DNA of 64,000 bases from Flavivirga jejuensis (GTDB lineage: Bacteria; Bacteroidota; Bacteroidia; Flavobacteriales; Flavobacteriaceae), in contig NZ_JAUOEL010000003.1 in the NCBI RefSeq assembly GCF_030540765.1, positions 372,001 to 436,000 of the forward strand, given 5' to 3'. The translations under genes were made by a program, and so were the position numbers. This document shows positions 37,888 to 47,430 of the stretch, piece after piece; within the stretch, counting starts at the first letter, position 1, and every line of letters begins with the position of its first letter. The notes beneath the pieces are model-generated. The model searched no databases and had not been told where the DNA came from. It was given only the letters and a program-made list of their open reading frames with translations.

Positions 37888-37960
37888 GGATGACACAACT
37901 TCATCATTCATACACACAAATCACTCATTATCAACACTCAACACATCAAACTAACGTTAA
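37888..37960 (+). repeat. Dispersed repeat, displaced right end
   Basis: GATGACACAACTTCATCATT, CACACAAATCACTCATTATC and CTAACGTTA correspond to the right 75 bp of copies A and D. Confidence 0.7.
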
Positions 37961-38020
37961 AAGATTCATTTTTGACCAAAAATTATGTAAGCTTTCAAGT
38001 CTATTCGCTACAAAAGCTCT

Positions 38021-38644
38021 ATGATTTTAGTTTATTTATTAATTGGCATACTGGCAGCAATTCTAGGGGCCCTTCCCTTAGGAGCTTCTAACATTGCAGT
38101 AATAAATACCACACTAAAAGAAAACGCAAAAAAAGCTTTTAAAATTGCTATAACTGCTGGAATGGCGGAGGTTATTCTATCTTATTACGCCTTACATTGT
38201 AATATGATTATTGCAGATTTTTTTAATCATAACATATGGGTACAAGTAATTGTTGTTATGCTATTATTCATTATAGGTACTTTTTTATTCTTTAAAAAAC
38301 AGTCTAAAAAACATACTAAGAAAAGAAGAATAACACAGTCGAAATATGCAACTGGTTTCTTTCTTGGTATATTAAACCCTCCCGTTTTAATCTATTGGGT
38401 TATCGCTTTTGGAATTATAAATAATAACGACATCATGTTATCCTTACAATCATCGTTTTCTGTATTATTCTTATTCTTTTTTGGAGTGTATTTAGGTAAA
38501 CTACTAACGCTTTACTTTTACAGCCAATTTAGTATCCTTATAAAAAAGAAGGTTCAAAACATAACCTTAGTAATTAATAGAGTTACAGGAGTTTTATTAG
38601 TTGTTATTGCTTTTATACAAGCAGTAAAATTGTACGCAATTTAA
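38021..38644 (+). CDS. LysE-family exporter
   Basis: 207 aa with six predicted membrane helices, the LysE/RhtB topology. The first helix carries GILAAILGALPLGASNIAVI, equivalent to the conserved PGP region, and the third-fourth helix region has GFFLGILNPPVLIYWVIAFG with the family NP motif. Members export amino acids or small metabolites. The Lys/Arg loop KKQSKKHTKKRR faces the cytoplasm. It is a lone gene downstream of the repeat locus. The substrate is unknown. Confidence 0.85.
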   Translation: MILVYLLIGILAAILGALPLGASNIAVINTTLKENAKKAFKIAITAGMAEVILSYYALHCNMIIADFFNHNIWVQVIVVMLLFIIGTFLFFKKQSKKHTKKRRITQSKYATGFFLGILNPPVLIYWVIAFGIINNNDIMLSLQSSFSVLFLFFFGVYLGKLLTLYFYSQFSILIKKKVQNITLVINRVTGVLLVVIAFIQAVKLYAI

Positions 38645-38790
38645 CCTGGATTATTTCGTAATTATTGTCTTATCATACTAACATCCTAATCTTTATAAAT
38701 AACTTTTGTCATCTTGCGAAAGCAGAAATAACAAATAATGTCTACTTACTAAAGCTCTAAAAACCTAAACATACTTGCGCAGAAGTTAAT

Positions 38791-39585
38791 TTAATTAATA
38801 GAAATACTCACAACCAACCCTTCATTAGCACGAACATTAAAAACAGTATCATCCTCAAAAATAAGATACTGCCCTTTAACTCCTACTAATTTACCTGAGT
38901 ACTGCTGTTGTTTAACTATATTTAAACTTTTAGGCTTCTCTGGATATTTAAGCACAGGAAACTCTAAATTAGTTTCTGTGTTAGCATCAATAAAATAATC
39001 TTTAGCCTCATCAGGAATATATTGTTTCAAACGCTCTCGCCACGCCACTAAATTTTCATCTTCAATATCATTTTTAAGCATTTTTCGCCAATTTGTTTTA
39101 TCAGCTACATAATCCTTTAAAGCAACTTCTGTGATACCCGCTAAATAACGATTAGGCACTTCAACAATTTCAAGGGCTTCATGAGCTCCTTGATCGATCC
39201 AACGTGTTGGTACTTGATTTTTTCTTGTCACACCCACCTTCACATTACTGGAATTAGCTAAATACACAATATGAGGTTGTAATTGAGCACGTTTTTCAAA
39301 CTCTAAATCCCTATCTTCTTTACCTAAATGAGCCGTGCTCAACTCAGGACGCATAATCCAATCGGCTGCTTGTGGCACTTCATAAAAACACTGTTTATCA
39401 AACCCTTGTCTATAAATAGGCTTATCTAATCCACAATTTAAACATTGATATTTAACAAATTGAATAGAGATACTTTTATTCAATAATTGGTTCATATTTA
39501 AAAAATCATTTTCAAACACCAAATAATATTGAATAGGGTTAGCAAACTCAGTCTCCATTTTTGTTAAAACACCTTGGTAAGTCAT
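38791..39585 (-). CDS. DUF2797 domain-containing protein
   Basis: 264 aa, cytoplasmic. It has the DUF2797 pattern: a Cys pair CLNCG (about residue 47), a third Cys in GFDKQCFYEV, HIVYLANSSNVKVGVTRK (resembling a GIY-YIG start), VPTRWIDQGAHEALEIVEVP, and EVALKDYVADKTNWRKMLKN. The Cys residues may bind metal and the centre resembles GIY-YIG nuclease cores, which is inference. It is divergent from the GH3 gene with 42 bp between the starts, so the two probably share a promoter region. Confidence 0.88.
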   Translation of the reverse strand: MTYQGVLTKMETEFANPIQYYLVFENDFLNMNQLLNKSISIQFVKYQCLNCGLDKPIYRQGFDKQCFYEVPQAADWIMRPELSTAHLGKEDRDLEFEKRAQLQPHIVYLANSSNVKVGVTRKNQVPTRWIDQGAHEALEIVEVPNRYLAGITEVALKDYVADKTNWRKMLKNDIEDENLVAWRERLKQYIPDEAKDYFIDANTETNLEFPVLKYPEKPKSLNIVKQQQYSGKLVGVKGQYLIFEDDTVFNVRANEGLVVSISIN

Positions 39586-39627
39586 AAAAAAAAGTCTTAT
39601 TTTTAAAACCTTAAAGATAAAAGAAAT

Positions 39628-41151
39628 ATGCCAATACCTATAGTAAATTCGATTGCTTCTTGGTTCTTAAAAAAACGATTCCATCAGATAGAATTATTTT
39701 TAAAATACCCAAACGAAGTACAAAATGAATTACTATTAAACCTTATAGATTACGCTAAAGACACGGAGATTGGTAAAAAATACGACTTCGCTTCTATAAA
39801 AAACTATAGAACATTCTCAGAACGTGTTCCTATTAAAAACTATGATGGTTGGCAAAATGTTATTGAGCGTTCCAGAAAAGGAGAAGCTAATATTTTTTGG
39901 CCCAGCCCTATAAAATGGTTTGCAAAATCTAGTGGTACCACCAGAGCGAAAAGCAAATTTATTCCAGTAAGTATAGAATCGCTTGAAGATTGCCATTATG
40001 CGGCTGGCAAAGATTTATTATGTATGTACCTTAATAACAATGAAGAATCCCAATTGTTTACAGGAAAGAGTTTACGCTTAGGCGGAAGTAAAGAATTATA
40101 CAAAGAAAACGGTACTGTATTTGGTGATTTATCGGCTATTTTAATTGACAATATGCCTTTCTGGGCAGAATTTAGTAGCACACCAAGTAATAAAGTGTCC
40201 CTAATGAGCGATTGGGAACATAAAATGCAAGCTATTGTAGATGAAACCATACAAGAAAATGTAACAAGTCTTGCAGGCGTACCCTCATGGATGCTTGTGT
40301 TACTTAATAATGTTTTAGAAACAACAGGAAAACAAAGTCTACATAACATCTGGCCAAATTTAGAAGTGTATTTTCATGGCGGGGTTAGTTTTTCGCCTTA
40401 CAAGGATCAATACAAAAAAATTCTCCCTAAAACTGATTTTAAATATTATGAGATTTATAATGCCTCAGAGGGGTTTTTCGCTATTCAAGATCAAAACAAT
40501 TCTGATGAATTATTATTGATGCTCGATTATGGGATTTTCTATGAATTTATTCCTATGAATATTTATGCTACTTCTGAAGAAAAGGCGGTTCATTTAAGCG
40601 AGGTTAAACTGAATCAAAATTACGCTGTAATTATCACTACAAATGCTGGACTATGGCGTTATAAAATTGGGGACACTATTAGGTTTACTTCATTAAACCC
40701 ATACAGAATAAAAGTATCTGGGAGAACCAAACATCATATTAATGTTTTTGGAGAAGAGCTTATTATAGAAAATGCTGAAAATGCTTTAAAAAAAGTATGT
40801 AAGCGAACTAAAGCCGAAATTGTAGATTTTACAGCCGCTCCAATATTTATGAAAGACAGAGAAAAAGGAGCTCATGAATGGCTTATTGAATTTAAAACAC
40901 CTCCAAAAGATATAGATTATTTTAATGAGTTATTCGACAATGCTTTAAAAGCATTAAATTCAGACTACGAAGCAAAACGCTATAACAACTTAACCCTTAA
41001 TAAACCTAAAATTAATATAGCCAGAAAGCATTTGTTTTATGATTGGTTAAAACAAAATAATAAACTTGGGGGACAACATAAAATACCTCGGCTTTCTAAC
41101 ACTAGGGTCTACATAGACGAGCTACTTAACTTAAACAAGCATGTTTTGTAG
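39628..41151 (+). CDS. GH3-family acyl-adenylate-forming protein
   Basis: 507 aa, the usual length of bacterial GH3 homologues. Plant GH3 enzymes join amino acids to acyl hormones through an acyl-AMP; the bacterial role is not settled. Seen here are the ATP-binding motif WFAKSSGTTRAKSKFIPVS, a second motif YYEIYNASEGFFAIQDQN, and AGLWRYKIGDTIRFTSLNPY with the hinge SGRTKHHINVFGEEL. A C-terminal cap domain ends with NKLGGQHKIPRLSN. It is a monocistronic gene divergent from DUF2797. Confidence 0.93.
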   Translation: MPIPIVNSIASWFLKKRFHQIELFLKYPNEVQNELLLNLIDYAKDTEIGKKYDFASIKNYRTFSERVPIKNYDGWQNVIERSRKGEANIFWPSPIKWFAKSSGTTRAKSKFIPVSIESLEDCHYAAGKDLLCMYLNNNEESQLFTGKSLRLGGSKELYKENGTVFGDLSAILIDNMPFWAEFSSTPSNKVSLMSDWEHKMQAIVDETIQENVTSLAGVPSWMLVLLNNVLETTGKQSLHNIWPNLEVYFHGGVSFSPYKDQYKKILPKTDFKYYEIYNASEGFFAIQDQNNSDELLLMLDYGIFYEFIPMNIYATSEEKAVHLSEVKLNQNYAVIITTNAGLWRYKIGDTIRFTSLNPYRIKVSGRTKHHINVFGEELIIENAENALKKVCKRTKAEIVDFTAAPIFMKDREKGAHEWLIEFKTPPKDIDYFNELFDNALKALNSDYEAKRYNNLTLNKPKINIARKHLFYDWLKQNNKLGGQHKIPRLSNTRVYIDELLNLNKHVL

Positions 41152-41269
41152 GGATTTATTTTCAACAAAAGCACTTAAGCGATTAGTTTTGTTTTTCATC
41201 TTTTAAAACTATACTTTTAAAAAAGCATAAAAACAAATTTAATAACAAAACAAATCTTCAGCCCCTAAG

Positions 41270-42835
41270 ATGAAAGTTTATTTTATAATTATTATATGGT
41301 TTCAATCCATCCTTTTATTTGGTCAAACTACTATTGAAACTAAGCCTACTATTGAAAATAATGGTTTTAAATTTAAAGTCTCTAACACCAACATTAATAC
41401 TAAATTTTCAGAAATTGGAAGTGGTTTTTTTAAATGTAAGCTAATCATGGTTTCTTCTAAAAAAATCGGTGATTTAACAAAAAAAGACCCTAATACAAAT
41501 GAAGCCTACAAAGAGCTATATTGTTTAGATACTTTAGGTTATGGCAAGCTATCCAATCCCTTGTTATTCTCAAGGGTTTTGAATACAAACGACAGCGAAG
41601 GTCAAATTTCCTTCTCGCCAGATCAAAAAACGGTATACTATTCTAGAAGTAGTAAAGCAAATTCTTTGGAATACAAAATTTACAAAGCCGTTTTAGAAGA
41701 AGGCTCAAACGGTAATTGGATTAACGAAGAGTTGTTAAGCTTTAATAGTGAAAATGTATCAATAGAAAACCCTTTTGTTAGTCCTAAGGGAGATCAACTA
41801 TACTTTTCTGCTAACATGCCTGATGCTATTGGTGGTTACGACATCTATGTTGTTGATATTAATGCCGATGGAACATTAGGCACTCCTAAAAATTTAGGAA
41901 AAAAAATAAATACACCTTTTGACGACAAACATCCCTATATTTTTAAGGATGATACGCATTTATATTTTGCTTCAAAAGGTCATGAGAACATGGGAGGGTT
42001 TGATCTTTTTACTAGTAAAATTTCCAATAACAAATACCATACTCCTAAAAACCTAGGTAACACTATTAATACAGAATATGATGAAATTGCCTATTTCAAT
42101 GCAAGTAGCAGTTCTGGGTATTTTTCATCAAACAGAAAAGAAGAAAACGGCTTTGATATTTATTACTTCACTTTAGATCAGATCAATCAAACCATTGAAG
42201 GTGAAATTTTAGATTTTAATACTAAAAAAGTAGTATCAAATACCATCGTTATTCTAAAAGATGAAAATCAAAAAGAGATAGATCAATTAATAACTGGAGA
42301 AGATGGCACCTATAAGTTTGATATTTCCCCATTAAAATCTTACACAATTACAACTAAAAAAAGTAACTTTAAAGATACTTCATTTGATTTTACATCGTAC
42401 AAAAGCGAAAAAACAACTTACAATAAAGATTTAGAAATTAATGAAGTTAAAGTTAATGAAGTTAGAGTTAGAGTTGATGTTGAAAATATATACTTTGACT
42501 CAGCAAGACATGAAATAAAAGAAGAATCGTATGTTACCTTAGATAAAATAATAAAAATACTTAACGATCACCCAAAAATAAAATTAGAAATCAATGCGCA
42601 TACAGATAATAATGGAACAGATGCTTTTAACTTAAACTTATCTAAGAAACGAGCTGAATCAGCTTTAAATTATTTAGTCAAAAATGACATTGCAAAAAAT
42701 AGATTATTTTCTAAAGGCTATGGAGAAAGAGAGCCATTAATTGATTGTAAAAATCTTTGTACCAAAGAAGATTTACAAACCAATAGACGTGTTGAATTTG
42801 TTATCTTAGACTCTTCTCCAGAAAACACACCTTAA
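41270..42835 (+). CDS. PD40/OmpA-family outer membrane protein (first of a tandem pair)
   Basis: 521 aa with a signal peptide (…FQSILLFGQ). Residues 90-300 hold PD40/WD40-like propeller repeats (SFSPDQKTVYYSR, FVSPKGDQLYFSANMPDAIG, IFKDDTHLYFASKGHENMGG, SGYFSSNRKEENGFDIYYF). Residues 305-390 form a carboxypeptidase-regulatory-like domain, and 400-515 an OmpA peptidoglycan-binding domain (VENIYFDSARHEIKEES, INAHTDNNGTDAFNLNLSKK, NRRVEF). It anchors to peptidoglycan at the outer membrane. It is a clear paralogue of the gene at 43462. Proteins of this build occur near type IX secretion and gliding genes. Confidence 0.9.
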   Translation: MKVYFIIIIWFQSILLFGQTTIETKPTIENNGFKFKVSNTNINTKFSEIGSGFFKCKLIMVSSKKIGDLTKKDPNTNEAYKELYCLDTLGYGKLSNPLLFSRVLNTNDSEGQISFSPDQKTVYYSRSSKANSLEYKIYKAVLEEGSNGNWINEELLSFNSENVSIENPFVSPKGDQLYFSANMPDAIGGYDIYVVDINADGTLGTPKNLGKKINTPFDDKHPYIFKDDTHLYFASKGHENMGGFDLFTSKISNNKYHTPKNLGNTINTEYDEIAYFNASSSSGYFSSNRKEENGFDIYYFTLDQINQTIEGEILDFNTKKVVSNTIVILKDENQKEIDQLITGEDGTYKFDISPLKSYTITTKKSNFKDTSFDFTSYKSEKTTYNKDLEINEVKVNEVRVRVDVENIYFDSARHEIKEESYVTLDKIIKILNDHPKIKLEINAHTDNNGTDAFNLNLSKKRAESALNYLVKNDIAKNRLFSKGYGEREPLIDCKNLCTKEDLQTNRRVEFVILDSSPENTP

Positions 42836-43118
42836 ATTACAGTTAATTAAACAGAAAATTATCATGTTATAGCTCCTGGATTCATTTAGCAATGAAAAAT
42901 TTGAAGAAATAAGAACGATTTTTCTGACAATCACATACATACCAGTTATGAAAGTCTTAAAAACGATTAGACCAATAAAGAATATAAAAGCTCGGCTAAA
43001 ATTAAAAAAATCAGATTAACTTTTATTTTTCCAAAATGATATTCTAAAAATATGAACTCCAAAATTTATAAAGTATAAATTCCTGATTTTCAAATACTAC
43101 TTAGAACACACTAAAATA
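42836..43118. other. Non-coding interval between the PD40-OmpA paralogues, left part
   Basis: AT-rich. No gene or terminator recognised. The rest of the gap is the dispersed repeat and the leader of the second gene. Confidence 0.35.
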
Positions 43119-43334
43119 CAATATATATTGATAAACAGCGTTTTTCCACATCTACAGAGCGAAGTATGAGTGACGAGACGCCTTATTAAAGATGAGATTC
43201 TTCCTCAAAAGCTACGCTTCATAGCTTCAAACAAAATATATTTTGTTTTCGATAGCCATCGGAATGATACAATTTCATTATTTATAGACACAAATTACTC
43301 ATTATCATTATCAATATATCGAAACTGACGTTAC
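43119..43334 (+). repeat. 216-bp dispersed repeat, copy D
   Basis: Full-length copy in plus orientation, the same length as copy A: TTGATAAACAG, ACAGAGCGAAGTATGAGTGA, CTCAAAAGCTACGCTTCATA, core ACAAAATATATTTTGT, TTCGATAGCC, CACAAATTACTCATTATC, ending CTGACGTTA. It separates the tandem PD40-OmpA genes. Confidence 0.85.
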
Positions 43335-43461
43335 TAGAATTTCCAATAAAACAATTAGTCAACGAATTAAATAGCTATTGGTCTAAGAAATTTCCATAAA
43401 GCTTAGATTCAAGACTATATTTATCATCTAATTAATTCCAACATCTAAAACCCCTCTTAAG

Positions 43462-45060
43462 ATGAGAACTAAATTATGTTTTTTCATTTTCCTTATTTCT
43501 AATATTGTACTTAGTCAAGGACCAGCAAATTTAATAGCATCAAATAATTTTTCAATTAACAATTCGCGTACTTCATCAAATTCCATTGGTGCAAACGGAT
43601 TTGAGTTCGAACTTTTAGACGCTGGTGTTAATTCTAAATATTCTGAAATTGGCTCAGGTTTTTTTAGAAATAAACTTATTATGGTTTCTTCAAAAAAACT
43701 TGGTGGTTTAGCAAAAATAGATCCCAATACTAATGAGGCATATAAAGATTTGTTTTGTTTAGATATTAGCAAAAATGGCGCATTAAGCCTACCATTATTA
43801 TTTTCTAGAATATTAAACACAAACGATAGTGAAGATCAATTAACATTCTCTCCTAATCAAAAAACAGTTTATTACACTAGAAGTAGTAAAGAAAACTCTA
43901 TGGAGTATAAACTATATAAAGCTGTTTTAGAAGAAGACTCACATGGCAATTGGATTAATGAAGAATTATTAAGTATTAATAAAACGGATGTTTCCATAGA
44001 AAACCCTTTTATGAGTCCTAAAGGTGACAAACTATATTTCTCATCTAATATGCCCGAATCCTTTGGTGGTTACGACCTTTATGTTTCAAATATAAATACG
44101 GATGGCTCTTTAAGTACTCCAGAAAATTTAGGACGGACTATTAATACGCCTTTAGATGAAAAATATCCATCGCTTTCTATGGATTCTAAATATTTATACT
44201 TCTCTTCAAAAGGACACGATAACATAGGCGGTTTTGATCTTTTTACAAGTAAGGTTTTAAGTAATGGCTATAGAGCTCCAAGAAACATGGGGAATACAAT
44301 TAATACTCGGTATGATGAAATTGCTTATTTCTTAGCTGCAAAAAATAAAGGGTATGTGTCTTCTAACAGACCAAACGGAAAAGGAGGCTTCGATATTTAT
44401 ACTGCAACTAATGATGAAATAATTCAGACAATAAAAGGTAAAGTATTAGACTTAGAAACTAAAATAAAACTCCCTAATACCTTAGTTATTTTAAAAGACG
44501 ATGAGGGCAACGAAATTGCCAGACAATTAACTAAAGAACAAGCTACTTATAACTTTAATGTTATTCCTTTTGAATCATATAGTATTACAACACAAAAGGA
44601 TGGATTTAAAGATGCTGATTTTAAATTTACAACCACACGAAGCTACAATACATCTTATGATAAAGACTTAGAATTACTCACTACAGAACCAGTAATTGCA
44701 AAAGTTGAAGACGAGTTACGCATTGTTTTAGAAAATATTTATTTCGATTTTAATAAATCGAATGTAAAAGAAGAGTCTTTTATTTCTTTAAATAAAATCA
44801 TTAAAGTCTTAAAAGAACATCCTGAAATGAAATTAGTTATTAATGCTCACACAGATAATAAAGGTAGAGATTCTTATAATTTAGGTCTATCTAAAAAACG
44901 TGCCGCATCTACAGTAGCTTATTTAACAAACAACGGCATTAGTAAAAACAGACTACAATCTAAAGGTTATGGTGAAACTAAACCAAAAGTTGATTGCAAA
45001 AACAAATGTACCAAAGAAGATTTAAAGACTAATAGACGTGTGGAATTCGTTATTCTATAA
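43462..45060 (+). CDS. PD40/OmpA-family outer membrane protein (second of a tandem pair)
   Basis: 532 aa with a signal peptide (…LISNIVLSQ) and the same order as its neighbour: PD40 repeats (TFSPNQKTVYYTRSSKENSM, FMSPKGDKLYFSSNMPESFG, SMDSKYLYFSSKGHDNIGGF), a carboxypeptidase-regulatory-like module, and the OmpA C-terminal domain (LENIYFDFNKSNVKEES, INAHTDNKGRDSYNLGLSKK). The two proteins agree closely along their whole length, with the most change at the N-terminus and near residue 400, so this is a tandem duplication. It ends before a bidirectional terminator shared with clpX. Confidence 0.92.
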   Translation: MRTKLCFFIFLISNIVLSQGPANLIASNNFSINNSRTSSNSIGANGFEFELLDAGVNSKYSEIGSGFFRNKLIMVSSKKLGGLAKIDPNTNEAYKDLFCLDISKNGALSLPLLFSRILNTNDSEDQLTFSPNQKTVYYTRSSKENSMEYKLYKAVLEEDSHGNWINEELLSINKTDVSIENPFMSPKGDKLYFSSNMPESFGGYDLYVSNINTDGSLSTPENLGRTINTPLDEKYPSLSMDSKYLYFSSKGHDNIGGFDLFTSKVLSNGYRAPRNMGNTINTRYDEIAYFLAAKNKGYVSSNRPNGKGGFDIYTATNDEIIQTIKGKVLDLETKIKLPNTLVILKDDEGNEIARQLTKEQATYNFNVIPFESYSITTQKDGFKDADFKFTTTRSYNTSYDKDLELLTTEPVIAKVEDELRIVLENIYFDFNKSNVKEESFISLNKIIKVLKEHPEMKLVINAHTDNKGRDSYNLGLSKKRAASTVAYLTNNGISKNRLQSKGYGETKPKVDCKNKCTKEDLKTNRRVEFVIL

Positions 45061-45249
45061 TAGTGAAGAAGCCTTTATTTTCGACTAAATACATTAATGA
45101 AAGTTTTTAAACGAGTATTTTGTCTAATCATCTAAAAGACATAAAAAACCTTTGTGAGCCATTTAATTAAGTATACTTTTAACGAAGTTTTTAAAAAACA
45201 CTGATGAAAATTTATCCATAATGTCTTTTATTAATTAACATCCATAAAT

Positions 45250-45280
45250 AAAAAACCACGCCTATTTAGCGTGGTTTTTT
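45250..45280. terminator. Bidirectional terminator between PD40-OmpA and clpX
   Basis: Perfect 12-bp stem AAAAAACCACGC/GCGTGGTTTTTT with a 7-nt loop, A-run on one side and T-run on the other, lying between convergent genes. Confidence 0.93.
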
Positions 45281-45305
45281 TATGCTCTTATTTAATATTT
45301 ACTTT

Positions 45306-46538
45306 TTACGAAACTGCCTTTAATTTCTTTAAAGTCGTTTTTGTTAATTTATCCTCAGCATACACTTTAGTCACATTTAGCTTTTTCTCAGTACTACTAG
45401 GTAACTCAAACATAGCATCGGTTAATATTTCTTCACAAAGCGAACGTAATCCTCTTGCCCCTAATTTGTATTCAATTGCTTTATTTACAATAAAATCTAA
45501 AGCACCATCTGTTATATTAAAATCAATTTCATCCATTGTAAACAGCTTCTTATACTGTTTAATGATGGCATTTTTTGGTTCTGTTAAAATGGCTTTTAAA
45601 GTATCTGCATCTAAAGGATTCATATAGGTAAGCACTGGTAAACGACCAATAATTTCTGGGATTAATCCGAAATCTTTTAAATCTTTCGGAATAATATATT
45701 GTAGTAAATGATCTTGATCTACTACTTCGTCAGACATAGAGGCACTATAACCTACTGCCTGCATATTTAATCGTTTTGAGATAACGCGGTCAATACCATC
45801 AAAGGCACCGCCAGCAATAAATAAAATATTTTCTGTGTTAACCTCAATAAATTTTTGGTCTGGGTGTTTACGCCCTCCTTTAGGTGGTACATTAACAACT
45901 GTACCTTCCAAAAGTTTCAATAAAGCCTGTTGCACACCTTCTCCAGAAACATCACGAGTAATAGATGGGTTATCGCTTTTACGTGCAATTTTATCAATCT
46001 CGTCGATAAAAACAATACCCTTTTCTGCTTTTTCTAAATTGTAATCTGCGGCTTGTAGTAAACGCGTTAAAATACTCTCTACATCTTCTCCAACATAACC
46101 TGCTTCTGTTAAAACGGTAGCATCAACAATAGCTAATGGCACATTTAACATTTTAGCAATCGTTTTTGCCATTAGGGTTTTTCCTGTACCAGTTTGCCCT
46201 ACCATAATGATATTACTTTTTTGTATTTCTATATCATCTTTAGTTGCTGGTTGCAATAAGCGCTTATAATGATTATAAACGGCCACAGACATTACTTTCT
46301 TAGTCATGCTCTGCCCAATAATATACTCATCTAGAAATGCCTTAATTTGCTGAGGTTTGCGAAGCTTTAGCTCTGCAGATAAATCGCTACTATCACTTTG
46401 CTTAGATTCTTCAATCACAATACCATGTGCTTGCTCTATACATCTATCACATATATGAGCATCTAAACCTGCTATTAATAAATTTGTTTCAGGTTTTTTC
46501 CTACCACAAAACGAACATTCTAATTCTTCCTTTGCCAT
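45306..46538 (-). CDS. clpX: ATP-dependent Clp protease ATP-binding subunit ClpX
   Basis: 410 aa, a full-length AAA+ unfoldase that feeds tagged proteins into ClpP. The N-terminal zinc-binding domain has [12 protein letters not shown] and [12 protein letters not shown] (four Cys). The ATPase has Walker [14 protein letters not shown], Walker [15 protein letters not shown], and [13 protein letters not shown], which includes the sensor region. The IGF-type ClpP-contact loop region is present around 260. It lies 76 bp downstream of clpP in the same direction, the usual clpP-clpX order. Confidence 0.98.
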   Translation of the reverse strand: MAKEELECSFCGRKKPETNLLIAGLDAHICDRCIEQAHGIVIEESKQSDSSDLSAELKLRKPQQIKAFLDEYIIGQSMTKKVMSVAVYNHYKRLLQPATKDDIEIQKSNIIMVGQTGTGKTLMAKTIAKMLNVPLAIVDATVLTEAGYVGEDVESILTRLLQAADYNLEKAEKGIVFIDEIDKIARKSDNPSITRDVSGEGVQQALLKLLEGTVVNVPPKGGRKHPDQKFIEVNTENILFIAGGAFDGIDRVISKRLNMQAVGYSASMSDEVVDQDHLLQYIIPKDLKDFGLIPEIIGRLPVLTYMNPLDADTLKAILTEPKNAIIKQYKKLFTMDEIDFNITDGALDFIVNKAIEYKLGARGLRSLCEEILTDAMFELPSSTEKKLNVTKVYAEDKLTKTTLKKLKAVS

Positions 46539-46614
46539 TAATCTATATCTATTTTTGGTTGTGCATTATTATAAATCCCTCTATAGCAATTAACTAAATT
46601 TACGATTTTTTTAT

Positions 46615-47289
46615 TTAATTACGAGATAAAATTTCGTCAATCATACCATATTCCTTGGCTTTATCGGATTTCATCCAATAATCCCTATCACTGTCTTCAT
46701 ATACTTTGTCGTAATCTTGTCCTGAATGCTTACTAATAATTTTATAAAGTTCTTCTTTTAAAATTAATATCTCTCTAGCAGTAATTTCAATATCACTTGC
46801 CTGACCTTGTGCACCTCCTAAGGGTTGGTGTATCATAACTCGAGAATGTGTTAAACCACTACGTTTTCCTTTCTCGCCTGCACATAATAAAACAGCTCCC
46901 ATAGAGGCTGCCATACCAGTACAAATAGTTGCTACATCTGGTTTTATAAACTGCATCGTATCATAAATCCCTAAACCTGCATAAACACTTCCTCCAGGAG
47001 AATTAATATAAATTTGAATATCCTTTGAGGCATCAACACTTTCTAAAAATAATAATTGCGCCTGTATAATATTAGCGACCTGATCGTTAATAGCGGTACC
47101 CATAAAAATAATACGGTCCATCATCAAACGAGAAAACACATCAAAAATAGCAATGTTCATTTGACGCTCTTCAATAATGTTTGGTGTTAAGCTACTTGGG
47201 TACATACTACTTACAATTTTATTGTAATATGTACTACTAATACCTTGATCTTTTATCGCGAATTTTTCAAATTCTTTTGCGTAATCCAT
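46615..47289 (-). CDS. clpP: ATP-dependent Clp protease proteolytic subunit ClpP
   Basis: 224 aa serine protease subunit that forms the two-ring degradation chamber used by ClpX. The catalytic Ser is in ICTGMAASMGAVLLCAGEKG and the His in SRVMIHQPLGGAQGQASDIE. The Asp lies further on, in the EDSDRDYWM stretch. The start is put at the ATG at 47289 (MDYAKEFEKFAIKDQGISST), which fits the family; an in-frame ATG at 47313 would add eight residues. It lies between tig (141 bp upstream) and clpX, as is common. Confidence 0.97.
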   Translation of the reverse strand: MDYAKEFEKFAIKDQGISSTYYNKIVSSMYPSSLTPNIIEERQMNIAIFDVFSRLMMDRIIFMGTAINDQVANIIQAQLLFLESVDASKDIQIYINSPGGSVYAGLGIYDTMQFIKPDVATICTGMAASMGAVLLCAGEKGKRSGLTHSRVMIHQPLGGAQGQASDIEITAREILILKEELYKIISKHSGQDYDKVYEDSDRDYWMKSDKAKEYGMIDEILSRN

Positions 47290-47430
47290 AGTTTTTTTAG
47301 TATTTAATTTCATTAATTGCCTGATTTACATTCAAATGGCAAAAAATCTATTTAAAAAAATGCTTTCTTTTGAATAAAAAACGCTTAAATCATCAGATTT
47401 AAGCGCTTAAATATAATGAATTATTCTTAC

